Shown here one piece after another: positions 20,719-31,847 of a stretch of 64,000 nt of DNA. Position 1 is the stretch's first letter; the number at the start of each line of letters is the position of its first letter. The position numbers were made by a program, and so were the translations under genes. This DNA comes from Gracilaria vermiculophylla (taxonomy: Eukaryota; Rhodophyta; Florideophyceae; Gracilariales; Gracilariaceae). The DNA lies in assembly GCA_019155205.2 (NCBI GenBank), contig JAHNZQ020000308.1, positions 2,597,998-2,661,997 of the forward strand, read 5' to 3'. The notes under the pieces are model-generated. The model saw only the letters and a list, made by a program, of their open reading frames with translations, ran no database searches and was not told the origin of the DNA.

Positions 20719-23700
20719 GCGATGCGGTTGATACTCTTTCGCAGCATATTTCGGCTCTCGTGATGGATATCGTAATGGTCTCGGTGATCTGGTATCCGGA
20801 GAAGACCAGGGTTTGCCCTTATACCGATTTCCGGTGAGCTTTGTGACTTCTGCATGCGAAATGGTTTCAGAACAGTGTCTCGTATTCTTTTCAGCGCAAC
20901 GCTGGCACCGCGTCACCCTTCTGCGTATCTTATCATTTAGATGATCATATCAGACACTGGTGCTGGTGACTAGCTAGCCATGGCGATCCATAGTGCCTTC
21001 GTAAATTGTCAACTCTCATTGTCTTGAGGACATTCACACCCCCACCTTTTTCCCCTTTATCAATGCAGTCATCAGATCACTGTGCCCAAACATCAGTGTT
21101 CTCGAAGAGCACGCCACAGCAACCATTCATTCGCCTCTTGAGTCCCTGTCCTGTGCAATAACTTCAGATTGCAGCATTTGTCGCAGGATTGTTTCTGCCT
21201 TCTTCGTCAATGATCATTATGTTGGGATTCAGGAACGGATATCTATTTTGTTCATTATAGAACGCCACACCCTCTTGGCGATGTGACAAAAAAAGAAGCA
21301 CCACTCATGCACGTCCTGTTCTTCGTCCTCACAAGCGCCTTCGGTCGCATAATCTAGAAAACGATGTTAATTCCGTCGTCCGTCAAAGTTTTTGACGGCA
21401 AAAACTGTCAAAGAATTCGCTTCGACCGGTTTGAATGAAAGTGTGGATGTCATTGCCACAACCCTCGTTGCAAAGCACACGACTGATTCGAGAAGTTTTG
21501 CAAATGATTAAAGGATCCCACACGCACACGCTCCATAAGCCCTCGAAATTTCCAAAGCACTCACCAGTGCATCTCGCACCTGTGTCGGGATCAATCCTGA
21601 CACCAAGCTCATGATGTCTGTGAAGCTCCCTGTTATCCTTGTAAATTGCATTGTTTCAATATAGGATCAGCAGACCGCCACAACCACTGTACATTTTCTG
21701 CCTTAAACAGACTCACAGCTTCCTGTACACAACACAACTTTTTCCGAGAAGACTGAAATCGTGCAATTTCTCCACGGAGTTCAGTGTTCCGTGCTCGTTT
21801 GCCGCAAATTCACAGCACAGCAAAGAAATGCAGAAGCTGTGGGTTCCGAGAATGAACATATCTGTAGCTCATTTGTGTCAGGACGGTCGGAGCTGGAAGT
21901 GTGCGCGCGACAGCGAGCGCATGGAATGCGAAGAGCGAATGAGAGGGGAGAGAAAATGAGACCAGTCATGAAAAGCGCTCAAAACGAGCACAAACAGAAG
22001 GTGTAAAGGCACATGAGAAGCACAACCAGAGGAGGGAGTCAGGATGGACATATGAAGGACGTGATGTGGGATTCAGAAACTGTTCGAACGAAACCGAAAC
22101 AATTCGCGGTTAATATGGCTCCTGTGAAGATCAGCGAGGCAAGACAAAGGCGGAGTGTGGCAGAAGCTGATGCGAAGCACATGAGATCGCTACGCAAGGA
22201 ATAGCGATATGGATTCAACGATGGGAATTGAACGTATTAGTATCCAGTGATTTTTTGTTCTCTTGAGCCCTCCATGCTCCGCAGGCCCGAAAATATGATT
22301 ATGTAACCAACCGATTGACGCCTGTACAAATTGGTCATGTGTCTCATAGGAAATGTATTGAAATCCGCTCCCAAACCAAGATAACCCATCACCCAAGTGG
22401 ATATAAAAACTTCTGCGACTACATCCATTCTTTGTTACGTTTTCCCACGGAAACATTGAAACATTTTCAAAATAGCAGAGGACCTTTTTTTTGCATCCAA
22501 GTAAACGAAACGCAAAAACTAGAATGTATCCTGAAAGGACTCAGATAAAGCTTCGTAGAAAGCAATTCAGGGTTCTGGAGAAGTTTGCAAGTGAAATTTA
22601 ATGTGTAATGGATATCGACAATTTGTCGTTTTCACTTCATAAAAGCGATGCAAATCAATGTCTGGCGAGCACATCATGGAAGAAGAATTGGCGTGTCTGA
22701 GGGATTGCGAAATGCAAAAAAGCGGCATTGAGGAACCGGGTTGTGTTGCGACCTGGTGCGCGATATAGCGGAGATAAGCGGAACGTTTGTCACATGCTAT
22801 GCACGAATACTTTATAATGAATTGGATTAGGTGATATGCTCACGCAAGCGGAAACAGCTTTGAGACCTAAAGAGTTGTTCATGTAACGAAGCACGCAGTG
22901 ACTTACTGAGCGCAGCCGTACGAGAGATAATTTACGTAATTAATCACTGAAGTTGCGGAAAAGCGTATTGGGTGCTGGGCATCACTATGCAGGCTCCACG
23001 CGCGACGAAGAATGAATTAGCTAGTGCGTCCACGTCAGAATCAGAAGAAGAAAATAAAAAAAGAGTAACGGGTGACTATAATAGATGGATGCCAAACAGC
23101 GTGCTCAACACGGTGGGAAAATGCCAAAGTCAATCTGTGCAACGCCCTTCCAAATCGTCTGAGGGCGCATGTGCCATGCATGAACGTTTTGTGCTGTCAT
23201 GGAGCCAGTGCGATGTGCATGAGATTGCAGTTCATGACAGCTTTTTGCATACCACTACAAAACTGCGATTAAAATGTTGTCGCGCGAAGCAATGGTGAAT
23301 GCAATCTCAGCCACGGCATGATCATCTCGAAGCGGTGGTACTTTGCTGCGCCATAAGGAAATGAAGTGCTCCGCGCTGAAGGGTTTGCTATCTGATACTT
23401 TGGATGTAAACTGCGGTTCGAGAGACTAATATGCGATTGTTGTTTTTGGATTGCATGCTATTCCAATACAACGGATTGCAAGCCGTCCGCGACGAACCGC
23501 CCACAACTAGTTTTGTTTCGCAAGATACCTCGCTGCTCACAAGAAGCAGGGAGACAACAAAAGAACCCCACGGACATCTGTCAGTACAAAAATACTTACT
23601 ATCAATAGGCGTACGGAAGCGTACTGGGCGTGGACGAGTGGCAACAAGTGCTATACTTCATTGAGCCGACCAGGGTTGAACAAGGAGTTGAACGGCCGTT

Positions 23701-23757
23701 TTCGTCGATATTGGAGACTGCAAGAAAAATGGTCTGTGCGCGGAGACTAACGAAGGC

Positions 23758-23990
23758 ACATGCACAATTTTTGCTTGTTCCCCGCCTCCCATCGTACTGT
23801 GCTGTACGTTGGCAGATCTGAGAAACTCAGCTACTGGAATGCATGTGTGATGCGCATGCTCAGCATGTGATGTGATAAAATTCGCCACCGTTGTTGATCA
23901 TGCACGAGATACTTGGGTTTCTCTGCCAACACATCAACTGCAGATCTGCATTGTGTGCGTTGCCCATCTTTTGCATGATTTACGTGGGGG
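23758..23990 (-). repeat. Dispersed degenerate coding-like repeat, copy 1
   Basis: Read on the minus strand, this stretch aligns by eye over about 230 bp with plus-strand 39786-40022. Shared blocks include 'GATCAACAACGGTGGCGAA' (GATCAAGAACGGTGGCGAA in the other copy), 'CATGCTGAG', and 'AGATCTGCC...GTACAGCAC'. Both copies can be read in the same frame as K-Y-L-x-x-D-Q-x-R-W-R-x-x-S-H, followed by a segment with 'LRSANVQHSTMGGGE' here and 'LRSASVQHGVMGVGE' in copy 2. Frameshifts interrupt this copy. It is likely part of an uncharacterised transposable-element protein or a decayed multicopy gene. Confidence 0.7.
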
Positions 23991-24224
23991 AATCCGGACA
24001 GGTTTGAGAAAATCAAAAACGGATTGTACATTCCCTATCTGCGTACATACACACGATGTGTTGCACTGCAGCATGAGAATTGACAGAGCACAGGCAATTT
24101 AGGCCAAGTGTAAAGTACATACCATCGAAGAGGTGTGGCTCAGCTACGTAGCAGTGTCCGATTTGGACTTTCAATGGCGTGAAAACAGTCATGAGTCGAC
24201 GACATGGAAGGTATCCTTTTACGA

Positions 24225-24257
24225 CGCGCAAACACGCGCAAACACGCGCAAACACGC
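24225..24257. repeat. 10-bp tandem repeat (CGCGCAAACA), 3.3 units
   Basis: Three exact copies of CGCGCAAACA and a partial fourth. They lie directly upstream of the recognisable part of the Tc1-like remnant and break its presumed catalytic-domain frame. Confidence 0.85.
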
Positions 24258-24269
24258 TACGTCTGTTTC

Positions 24270-24590
24270 TCGAGGACAAGCCAATGCTGCTGCGAGACAG
24301 CAGCTACACCGCGCCGAATCTTACACATGAATGTCATGCAGTGGGCAGCACGATTGCCGGATTTAAATCCTATTGAAAATGTCTGGGGTTTATCGGCTAG
24401 GATGGTTTATGGCCATGGCAGGCAGTATAACACAGTTTTTGATTTAAAAACTTGTATTGAAAATTGCTGGAAAACTATCAATACGTGTCCTATACTTTTG
24501 AAACAGGCTTTACATCGCAGTTTACTTCGCAGTCGGTGCCGGTGAGGGCGAAGCGCATGGAGGCTCTTGGAAACATCAAATCAGCAAATT
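24270..24590 (+). pseudogene. Tc1/mariner-like transposase remnant
   Basis: The diagnostic C-terminal DDE/D block is intact around 24336-24485: 'ARLPDLNPIENVWG', followed by a helix ending 'IENCWKTI', matching the SPDLNPIENVWG motif that carries the last catalytic acidic residue region of Tc1 elements. Just upstream, in another frame, 'QANAAARQQLHRA' resembles the decayed QQDNAPxH motif. Just downstream, in a third frame, 'SVPVRAKRMEALGN' resembles the SMPxRxxAVIxAxGG tail. At least two frameshifts and loss of the N-terminal helix-turn-helix make it inactive. I could not find terminal inverted repeats. Confidence 0.8.
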
Positions 24591-26186
24591 CCACTTGTAA
24601 CCTATCGATGCCATCAGCGCGCCATGCCATGCGTTTGGCGCAAGCAGCGCAGATGACAGACAGCTTCTGTCATGTTGTTCGTCCTCTCTTCAAGTGTGAT
24701 TGTTGGAGAGCGCGTCTTTCCGTACCACCCAACATGTAACTTACAGTACGCTCCGTGGGAACACTGGGCGTCTCCTCCAATCTCAAATATCAACCACGGA
24801 CTTTGAGCGTTTTTGATACAGCAATTTCTGCGGTCGTTGTGAAAAGCAAAGGCACTCAAAGACCCATCCTGAACGCTATGCAACATCGAGCATATTCAAC
24901 GAAAGCCACGCAAAGAAAAGGAAACATTGGCTACGTGCTAGTACTTGAAAAGCACACTGAAACCAGAGCACTATTCAGTTTTGGAGGTTGCAAGCCCAAC
25001 ATCAGTGCGGTTGTGCTGCGGTCATGTTTTGCTCCACGGGGTCAAGTCAAGTCGTACAGTAAATCCGAAGCGCCAACTCATTAGCGTTACGCCCATCATG
25101 ACGCTTTGTGCTTTCGATTGCTAATGCCTCTCTGCAACATAGTCGGCAGCTGCGCCTCCGCAACCATTCGTCCTTCGCTAGCCACGGAATTGCTCCACGT
25201 AAAACATACACCTCCCTGACGCGTTCAAGCTTCCAAACTCATTTCGCTGCCCACATATATCGCGATCCTCACCTTTCCTCTTTTGCTTCAATTTGCTCAT
25301 GCTCTCTAGCTAGCCAGAGCTCTTCGCCTGCATGCGACCCTCTCTCATTGAGTTTGTCACCGAACCCTCGAAAAATCGGCCACGGCTCATTTTTTTTAAA
25401 AAAAAAACGATCGTTTCACATCGATTTCTTAAGTCACGGCTGCGCTTAACGCACAACCTTGATAACTGTTTAGATGATGATGAGTATCTTCATCGAGGAG
25501 CTCTCGATTTGGATAGAAAGCGACAAAATGGCATTCAGAGGCTTCTTCCTAAGATAAGATAAGAACATATGTCATTTTCAGCGTCTATACAGCTGATCGG
25601 TGCGTTTCAGCCTCATCATACAAGTGCTCCACGGCGATACGCAAAAAAAAAAAAAATCGCTCTGCGGGTTCAGAGGCGTTCCAATACAAAAAGAGAGCGT
25701 GGTGAGGGATATTGAAGCGACACTGAGCATAGTACATCCCGTTTTTCGGTCGGCAGCGTCGTACGTACGCAACATGCAAATGGTTGGGCTGTACGAACGA
25801 TATATGCGGATCTGAATTCGGAATCCAACTGGTCTGCATGCCATGCTTTCTCACAATGGACAATTCTCGCAAAGTTTAGGCAACAGAGACGAAGCAAATG
25901 CGTGCGGCCTAAGGGTGAACGGCATGGTCGATTAATAAATTGGTCACCTTGTCTTGCGGCGCAGCATGCCACTGAGCAGTTGCAGTGCATTTGGAGCATG
26001 GTGCATCATGAGATTAGGCGTTAATGGTGAGCAGATGGTGAGGCTTTTGTGCTCTGAGATGTGGGACAAAAACCAAGGATCCATGTTGTCGCACAGCAGC
26101 AAGGACGAACCGCGTGAAAAACATGCATCGGGCTCGGCAGTAGCGGTGAATCCGTGTTAATTGCGGATTCACGTCAAGTCGTAGAT

Positions 26187-26699
26187 TCACCAGGCGTCGG
26201 ATATATGAGAGCGAATGTCGCTGAGCTTGTGACGCGAACTAGCGCGGCGACAGGAGGCATGCATGAGCAAGAGCAACACAGTGACCGAAATGCAGGCGAT
26301 CAAGGACAGCAACAAGCCGGAAGAAATGAGCAGAACAACGGCGGCGGCGGCGGCGACAGCGCGGCGCTGCGGCAGGGTGACGCGCGTGGAGCCGACCAGC
26401 AACGGGCGCGTGGCGGTGACGAAGGCGAAGAGGGCGGCGAGGGCGGCGGCTACGAAGAGCGAGGACGGGGTGCGCAGCATGAGGGCGAGACACGCGCCGC
26501 CGAGCAACACGACGTAGTTGGTCTGGAAGACGTGCGAGTTGAGCAGCACGCGGTCGCGCAGAGCGGCGACGTCGGTGGGCGGGCGGCCGAGGCGCGCGAA
26601 GAAGTCGGACCACGGGCGCAACGGGCCGCGCCAGTCGCGCAGCCGCGCCTCGCTCCGCAACTGCCGCCATAGCTGACGCAGATGCACGCGCAGCGCCAT
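26187..26699 (-). CDS. PRA1-family (prenylated Rab acceptor) membrane protein
   Basis: A 170-residue protein from the ATG at 26699. The PRA1 signature is visible: 'RPWSDFFARLGRPP' leading to 'RVLLNSHVFQTNYVVLLGG', then two hydrophobic hairpins (about 70-105 and 120-150) separated by a short polar loop, the standard PRA1 membrane topology. PRA1/Yip3 proteins sit in ER, Golgi or endosomal membranes and assist Rab GTPase delivery. The C-terminal tail is basic and has a 'CRR' but no prenylation box. It is divergent from the DDT/WHIM gene, with 428 bp between the ATGs. Confidence 0.85.
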   Translation of the reverse strand: MALRVHLRQLWRQLRSEARLRDWRGPLRPWSDFFARLGRPPTDVAALRDRVLLNSHVFQTNYVVLLGGACLALMLRTPSSLFVAAALAALFAFVTATRPLLVGSTRVTLPQRRAVAAAAAVVLLISSGLLLSLIACISVTVLLLLMHASCRRASSRHKLSDIRSHISDAW

Positions 26700-27127
26700 C
26701 GCCGTGCCGCGCACCCGTCGCGGCCCCTCCGTACGTGACGGCCAGTTTCATCTTGCAGAGAGGCGCTGCCATTGAACCAGACGAACCAGAACAGACGTCC
26801 CACGCAGCCCACGCCGTCCACGCAGCCCACGCAGCCCACGCAGCTCACGCAGCCCACGCGATCCACGCGACCGGCCTGTCTTTCGCATCATACGATTCAC
26901 ACGGCATACACGACACCATGGTATACACGCCCCGCCCCACGCGATATGCAAGACGACGCGTAACACAGGGGCATTTGTGGCGCGTTGTGCGCAGGTGCAG
27001 AGCGCCACGCAAGCAGCACAGCTGGCTGCTGAGCAGCTGTCGCGCTGGGGGCGCCGGCGCACACGCGCGCATCAAAGCGGTGCGCCACCGAAGTGGAGGG
27101 GCGTCCGCGCCGCGCGCGCAGCTCACA
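26700..27127. promoter_or_regulatory. Divergent promoter of PRA1 and DDT/WHIM genes
   Basis: The 428 bp between the two starts. It contains the 9-bp tandem repeat at 26801-26872. A plus-strand open frame in phase with the DDT gene runs through this region, but its composition follows the repeat and it has no domain, so I treat it as non-coding. Confidence 0.5.
26801..26872. repeat. 9-bp tandem repeat, CACGCAGCC type, eight units
   Basis: Eight consecutive 9-bp units starting with CACGC (CACGCAGCC, CACGCCGTC, CACGCAGCT, CACGCGATC and similar). CACGC is invariant and the last four bases vary. The repeat lies between two divergent start codons. A related 8-bp array lies near 51.7 kb. Confidence 0.85.
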
Positions 27128-29656
27128 ATGGACCTGCGCACCATTCTCAACGACGAGCAGCGCGCCGCGCCGCCGCCGCCGCCGTCGCCGCCGCCGCCGC
27201 CGCCGACTGTGCTGTCGCCGCCGCGCATGCTATACGCCGCCCCCATGTACGCCGTGCAGCCGTTGCTGCCGCTGCCACTGCCGCTACCGCTGCCGCTGCC
27301 GCTGCCGCTGCCGTCGCACGTGCTGACAAAGCCGCTGGACGTTCTCGTTCATCACGCGTACCCGCCGCCCGCGCCGTACACCGCGCCCGCCATCCCGCCG
27401 CCCGCTCCGCCCGCGCTGTCCGCGCCGCCCGCGCCGCCCGCGCACCCCGCGCCGGGGACTCCGCGCACGGCAGCGACCGCCACAACCCGCTCGCCGCCGC
27501 GCCGGCGGCATGCCCCATCCAAGCGTCCGCGCCCGTCCAAGCGCGCGCGCGCCGCGCACGCCGAGCCGTCACGGCGCCGCCGCGTCGCCCCCACCGCCCC
27601 ATGCGACGCCCAAATTTCGTCGCCTCATTTGGCGCTGGCGCGACCATGCAATTCGCCCTTAGCGCCGCGCGCGCTGCGCCCCCGCGTGGCTTTCCACTTG
27701 GCGCCGCGCTCGCAAAGTCGCACGCCCACGCTCTCGAACCGGTCTCGCTCTCCGCCGTCGTTGCCGTCGCCCTCCGACCCTTCACCGTCTGCGTCTTCTA
27801 CGCCCTCATCGCCGTCGTCGCCCGGGCCCCCTCCCTCGTCCCCGCCGTCCGCTTCGCCGCCCGCTTCCCCTCATGCCATCCTGAACTCGCCGCCCAACCC
27901 CACCTCCCACTCTGCCATGTCCTCCGACGACGGTTCAGTCGAGGAGCAAATCCTTGACGGCGTTGATTCATTCGGTCGAAGTCTTCAACCTGCTTACACC
28001 ACATCTGAGGAAGACGATGACGACAGCGATGCTCTGCTCATCATCCCCGGCCACGACGACCACGACGACCACGACGACCACTCCGGTTACACCACCCCAC
28101 GCCACCCGTCTACCACTAGTCCTGCCCACACTTTCAGTCCGCGCCCCTGCCCCGCCCACCGTCTGTCCATCGAAGACCCGTCGGAACCCTATCCGGTCGT
28201 ATCGAAGCATTTTGACGGCGTCCCGTCCTCCGCTGTGGGCGACATGCTTCAGGTTTGGGATTTTGTCACCTCCTTTTCCAACGTACTGCGCCTCACCCCT
28301 TTCAAGCTGTGGCATTTTCAGCAAGCCATAGTGCACAACTCCCGCTGCGAGCTTATCGACGCGTGCCTCCTGCGCCTCGTCCAGATAATCGTCTCCGACA
28401 AGGCTCTCGTCAATGAACTTGATATCCCCGACGCCGTCATCCCACCGCTCACCACCTCCACGTCCCGGAACGCAGTGGACACCATTCTTAGCGAATTGCC
28501 AAATATTCTGCTCTTCGAATCCGACAACGATGACGATCATCTCTTGCATGCCACTGTGCAAAAGCTGCGCCAAGCATCACGCAAGGAAGCCTTTTATAAA
28601 TCTATAGACCCTGTTGGCAAATGTCGCGTGTTGCGCGAACTTGTCGACTACGCCGTCATGACCGATTCCTTGCGTCACTGTGTTTCAAACAACCTGGAGC
28701 ATGCGGAGGAGGAACGCAAGAAAGCCAGGGAGGAAAACTCCGCCTTGCGTCGAAAATATGAAAACCAACTGCGTCAATTGCGCACCGAACTCACAGATTA
28801 CAAGCTCAAGAACGGTATGGTAGAGGCCTCCACGGGTTGCACCAATGACAAGAAGATCACCTCTCCCTCTGCAGATGGCAACTCTCATCACAGCAATGGC
28901 ACGCCGGGAGCCACGTCTGAAATCGAAGCAGACGATGTCGTCATCTTTAAGTCTAGCAGTAATCATTCCGAAGACAAGCGGTCTCATTCAAGAAACGACA
29001 GCACGTCCGGTTCGACCAATCGGGAGGGACACACAACGCGGAAAGAGAAGCTTTTGCAGGCTCAACGCGAGCGGAAGGAAGCCACCGAGCGCCGCGCTAA
29101 GGAACGCGGTGCGCAGGCTATTATAACCCGAATGGACAAAGTGCGTGCCAACCTCAAGTCGCTGAAGAATATCCGTCTTCGTAGACGGAAAGGTTCAGAC
29201 ACCTTTCCTGTTATCGAGGGAAGCGGCGAGCAGCACTTGTATCGCGATACTCGACAAAGTTCTGTGAGAACGTATCCCCTTGGTACTGACAGGGACGATC
29301 GGTGCTACTGGTTTTTCCACGGTTCGGGTCGTATTTGGGTAGAAGACACCAGAGGTGTGGACTGGTTTTCGTTAACAAGCATGAAGAGTGTCCACAATCT
29401 CTTGAAATGGCTATCTCCACATCGGATTGAAGAAAGGTTGCTGAAGAAACGACTGAGGCAGAGGCTTCATCTGATAGAAGATGAAATGGAAAAGGAACAG
29501 AAAAGCTTTGAATTGGCCGAAAGGGAAGCCACAAAGACACGTGATCTAACGACACGAACCACTAGAGCTGGGAAGCGACGTGCGAGTCAAGAGGCGAAGA
29601 CAAAAAAGAACAAGGCTGTAACCACATTTTTAGACTATCAGAATTTGGAGAACTGA
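27128..29656 (+). CDS. DDT/WHIM-domain chromatin-remodelling subunit
   Basis: An 842-residue protein from the ATG at 27128 ('MDLRTILNDEQ'). Residues ~15-330 are low complexity: Pro runs, Leu-Pro repeats, Ser/Pro-rich blocks and acidic patches. A DDT domain spans ~365-430 ('GDMLQVWDFVTSFSNVLRL...FKLWHFQQAI'). WHIM1 is at ~486-520 ('VGKCRVLRELVDYAVMT'), then a long basic coiled coil. WHIM2/3 is at ~716-775 ('YPLGTDRDDRCYWFF', 'GRIWVED'). In ACF1/BAZ, Itc1 and plant DDR/RLT proteins this set binds ISWI ATPase and linker DNA. There is no PHD, bromodomain or homeodomain, so it is a minimal ISWI partner. Third-position GC is very high in the first half and falls towards the 3' end. Confidence 0.85.
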   Translation: MDLRTILNDEQRAAPPPPPSPPPPPPTVLSPPRMLYAAPMYAVQPLLPLPLPLPLPLPLPLPSHVLTKPLDVLVHHAYPPPAPYTAPAIPPPAPPALSAPPAPPAHPAPGTPRTAATATTRSPPRRRHAPSKRPRPSKRARAAHAEPSRRRRVAPTAPCDAQISSPHLALARPCNSPLAPRALRPRVAFHLAPRSQSRTPTLSNRSRSPPSLPSPSDPSPSASSTPSSPSSPGPPPSSPPSASPPASPHAILNSPPNPTSHSAMSSDDGSVEEQILDGVDSFGRSLQPAYTTSEEDDDDSDALLIIPGHDDHDDHDDHSGYTTPRHPSTTSPAHTFSPRPCPAHRLSIEDPSEPYPVVSKHFDGVPSSAVGDMLQVWDFVTSFSNVLRLTPFKLWHFQQAIVHNSRCELIDACLLRLVQIIVSDKALVNELDIPDAVIPPLTTSTSRNAVDTILSELPNILLFESDNDDDHLLHATVQKLRQASRKEAFYKSIDPVGKCRVLRELVDYAVMTDSLRHCVSNNLEHAEEERKKAREENSALRRKYENQLRQLRTELTDYKLKNGMVEASTGCTNDKKITSPSADGNSHHSNGTPGATSEIEADDVVIFKSSSNHSEDKRSHSRNDSTSGSTNREGHTTRKEKLLQAQRERKEATERRAKERGAQAIITRMDKVRANLKSLKNIRLRRRKGSDTFPVIEGSGEQHLYRDTRQSSVRTYPLGTDRDDRCYWFFHGSGRIWVEDTRGVDWFSLTSMKSVHNLLKWLSPHRIEERLLKKRLRQRLHLIEDEMEKEQKSFELAEREATKTRDLTTRTTRAGKRRASQEAKTKKNKAVTTFLDYQNLEN

Positions 29657-29803
29657 AGTACGACGAGGTTCATTCACTTGTACATATGTAATAAGAAAAA
29701 CATCTGACACTCATCTCAAACTTCGATGAGCATGAGAAAAGTATGTATGCAAATTATGGACTGGTGTACTGACTGAGGGTCGATCCAATCTAGATTCGAC
29801 AAT

Positions 29804-30489
29804 CTATCGTTTCTTCGGTTTTTGGGTCCATCTTAAGGCGCTCCGGGACGATTCTATTCCCCGAGACTCCATGAGCTCACTGATCTGTTTGAACGCCTCA
29901 GGTTTGCTGTTTTTCACGCTCCCAAGGTATATGACTGCATCGTAGCCCCAATCTGTATCATCCGTTCGCGCGGTACACGCAGCAATCACGCAATCACGAA
30001 ACACATGTAAGTAACTAAATAACTCTTGTAAATGTCTCTTTGATATGGTCACTTACCATTTTGCTTGCTCAAGTCGATACGCTTGTCGTCAAGCAATACT
30101 TGCGAGGCGTGCACATGACCACGTGAAACCGCCCGCATCAACGCAGTTGATCCCTCTGTGTCTGCGACGTTGGGATCGGCGCCATTGTCTAACAGCTGTT
30201 GTACAGTTTCCCCGTCTCCCACTCGGGCTGCAATGAGGAGCCAGGCGTCTTCTGTTTTGAGCCCGACATTGTCGAGCAGCACGCGGAGTCTTGATTGATC
30301 GCGCTCGGAGCCGCTTGTTTTGATTGCCAAGTAGTCAAAGACAGCTTCTCTGGTGATAGTTAAGGAGGCTCGGGCGTGTACTAATCTTGGAAACTGTGAC
30401 GTTGGACACTTGAACGCCGGGGTTGTCGAGCGAAACATGGCGGGCCATGGTAAGGAAAAAGCTGGAGCCACACTGCAGAGCGGCGCCAT
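29804..30489 (-). CDS. Ankyrin-repeat protein, two exons
   Basis: Exon 1 is 30057-30489 and exon 2 is deduced as 29804-29934, removing a 122-nt intron with a GTAAGT donor and CAG acceptor. The product is 187 residues. Two ankyrin repeats are visible ('TEDAWLLIAARVGDGETVQQ', 'EGSTALMRAVSRGHVHASQV'), each with the NGADPN or DKRIDL loop. After the splice, 'GVIYLGSVKNSKPEAFKQI' could be a divergent last repeat. The N-terminal ~40 residues are acid-poor and Ser/Arg/Pro-rich, possibly an organelle-targeting leader. The binding partner is unknown. An alternative 32-nt intron would also keep the frame but would be unusually short for this locus. Confidence 0.65.
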
Positions 30490-31847
30490 CGTATTTGGGC
30501 AAGTTCAAAGGAATACCGTACTTTTCGGATACGGTGCGTTTTGACAGCTATGCTTTAGGCTCGAAGGTAACTCTGAAACGTTAATCGTTTGATAAAGATG
30601 GATTGCTCCCTTTCCCTTTATGTTGCTGGTGTGCTTGTACACACCACGTGCAGTCCAACGTCCGACTGAGGGGGTGAGGTCGACTTTAACGCGTTTTGCG
30701 CAACTTGAACGAGAACAGCACGTGGATGCCAGAGATGCACGGCAATCTGCGAGCAGCAGATACAGTACACTCGCAGTGGCACGCGTGAAATACTGCGAAG
30801 GCATCGCCTCTGGTGCAATGCCCTTGTGCATCGAGATATTTTGCACAAAATCATGAGGCGCGAGGGTATGGGGAATGCAGCCTGACACAGGCGTGTGGAA
30901 TCGTCAGGCCATTTCTTGTGTCACCTCCCGCTCCGACGTAGAACAGTGCTATAAGATGTTCCTTGCAAATCTGCAAAAAGAGATCACTTGCTGAAGTTCT
31001 GAACTGAAGTAAACTAGAGTACACGTACTGTACCTTATCTATCCTTCATGCAAAACTAGGTTTACGAAGGGTACAGTAGATACCGAGAGCTCAATCGGCA
31101 CCATTATGCTCTTGAAGAAGAGATCCACGTGGGTATCATTTCAGGAAGCTAATCGTGGACATGGAAGCGCATCATCCTCTCCTCTTTAACAAGTCGGATA
31201 CAGCATTCAATATGATACTGTATGAACTGCACGAACGCTAAGCAGATGAAATCTCTTGGTAACCCTTTGGTGGAAAAGTGGTGAGAGTGCCAATGCTCAA
31301 TACCATCATTGGTAATGCGCAACGAGCAAGTTCAGATCTCCCACGTCGTGATGTCGGCTGAAAGCGTAGCTCTTTAGCTGACATGGATTGACTGCACCGG
31401 CAGTCTGGAACGAGAATGCCGAGGAGGGTGACGTTACGCAGGAAAGGTCACAGCGGGTTGAGCTTGTCGGTGTTTGATCTATGCTCACACTGGCTCAACA
31501 CTGCTTTTAAGATCCAATTTGAGCTCTCCGCTCAACATATTCTTTTCTGCCGAATCACCATAGAATTAGAATCAAGGCCAATTCTCTCTCAAAAGGGTGG
31601 TAAATTACTGCTGGATGTTCTTCCAATGAACGGGATTTCTCCCGCGTGCGATATGCTCTGCTTGGCATTTCAAAATTTCTTGTGGTTGTCGCAATCTTCG
31701 CCAAAGTCATGGTGAGCCCCAACTCTGTGTATGATCCTTCTACGCGACATATACGGCGCACTTCAAACCCCTCTGACATGTGCTTGCGGCTTTCATGATG
31801 ATACTCCGTTGCATACAAACGAGAACCTAAGAGAGCCGCTTCCCAGA
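30490..31847. other. Divergent intergenic region without a gene
   Basis: About 1.36 kb between the ankyrin (-) and PPIL4 (+) starts. Frames on both strands are short and without domains. The open frame of PPIL4 continues 39 codons upstream of its conserved start but is not conserved in character. Confidence 0.4.

Larger units (their letters stand above)
20719..26186. other. 5.5-kb gene-free region with decayed mobile DNA
   Basis: This is AT-richer than its surroundings. It contains the Tc1-like transposase remnant (about 24270-24590), one copy of a dispersed coding-like repeat (about 23758-23990, minus), a 10-bp tandem repeat, and many short broken frames on both strands. A minus-strand stretch at about 25590-26130 has several overlapping short frames that look like a frameshifted old coding sequence, but I cannot name the family. 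No intact gene is supported. Confidence 0.5.

Noticed and set aside
26735..27127. In-phase upstream extension of the DDT/WHIM protein by 131 codons
   Set aside because: It reads through the 9-bp tandem repeat and has no conserved segment; 'MDLRTILNDEQ' at 27128 looks like a genuine N-terminus.
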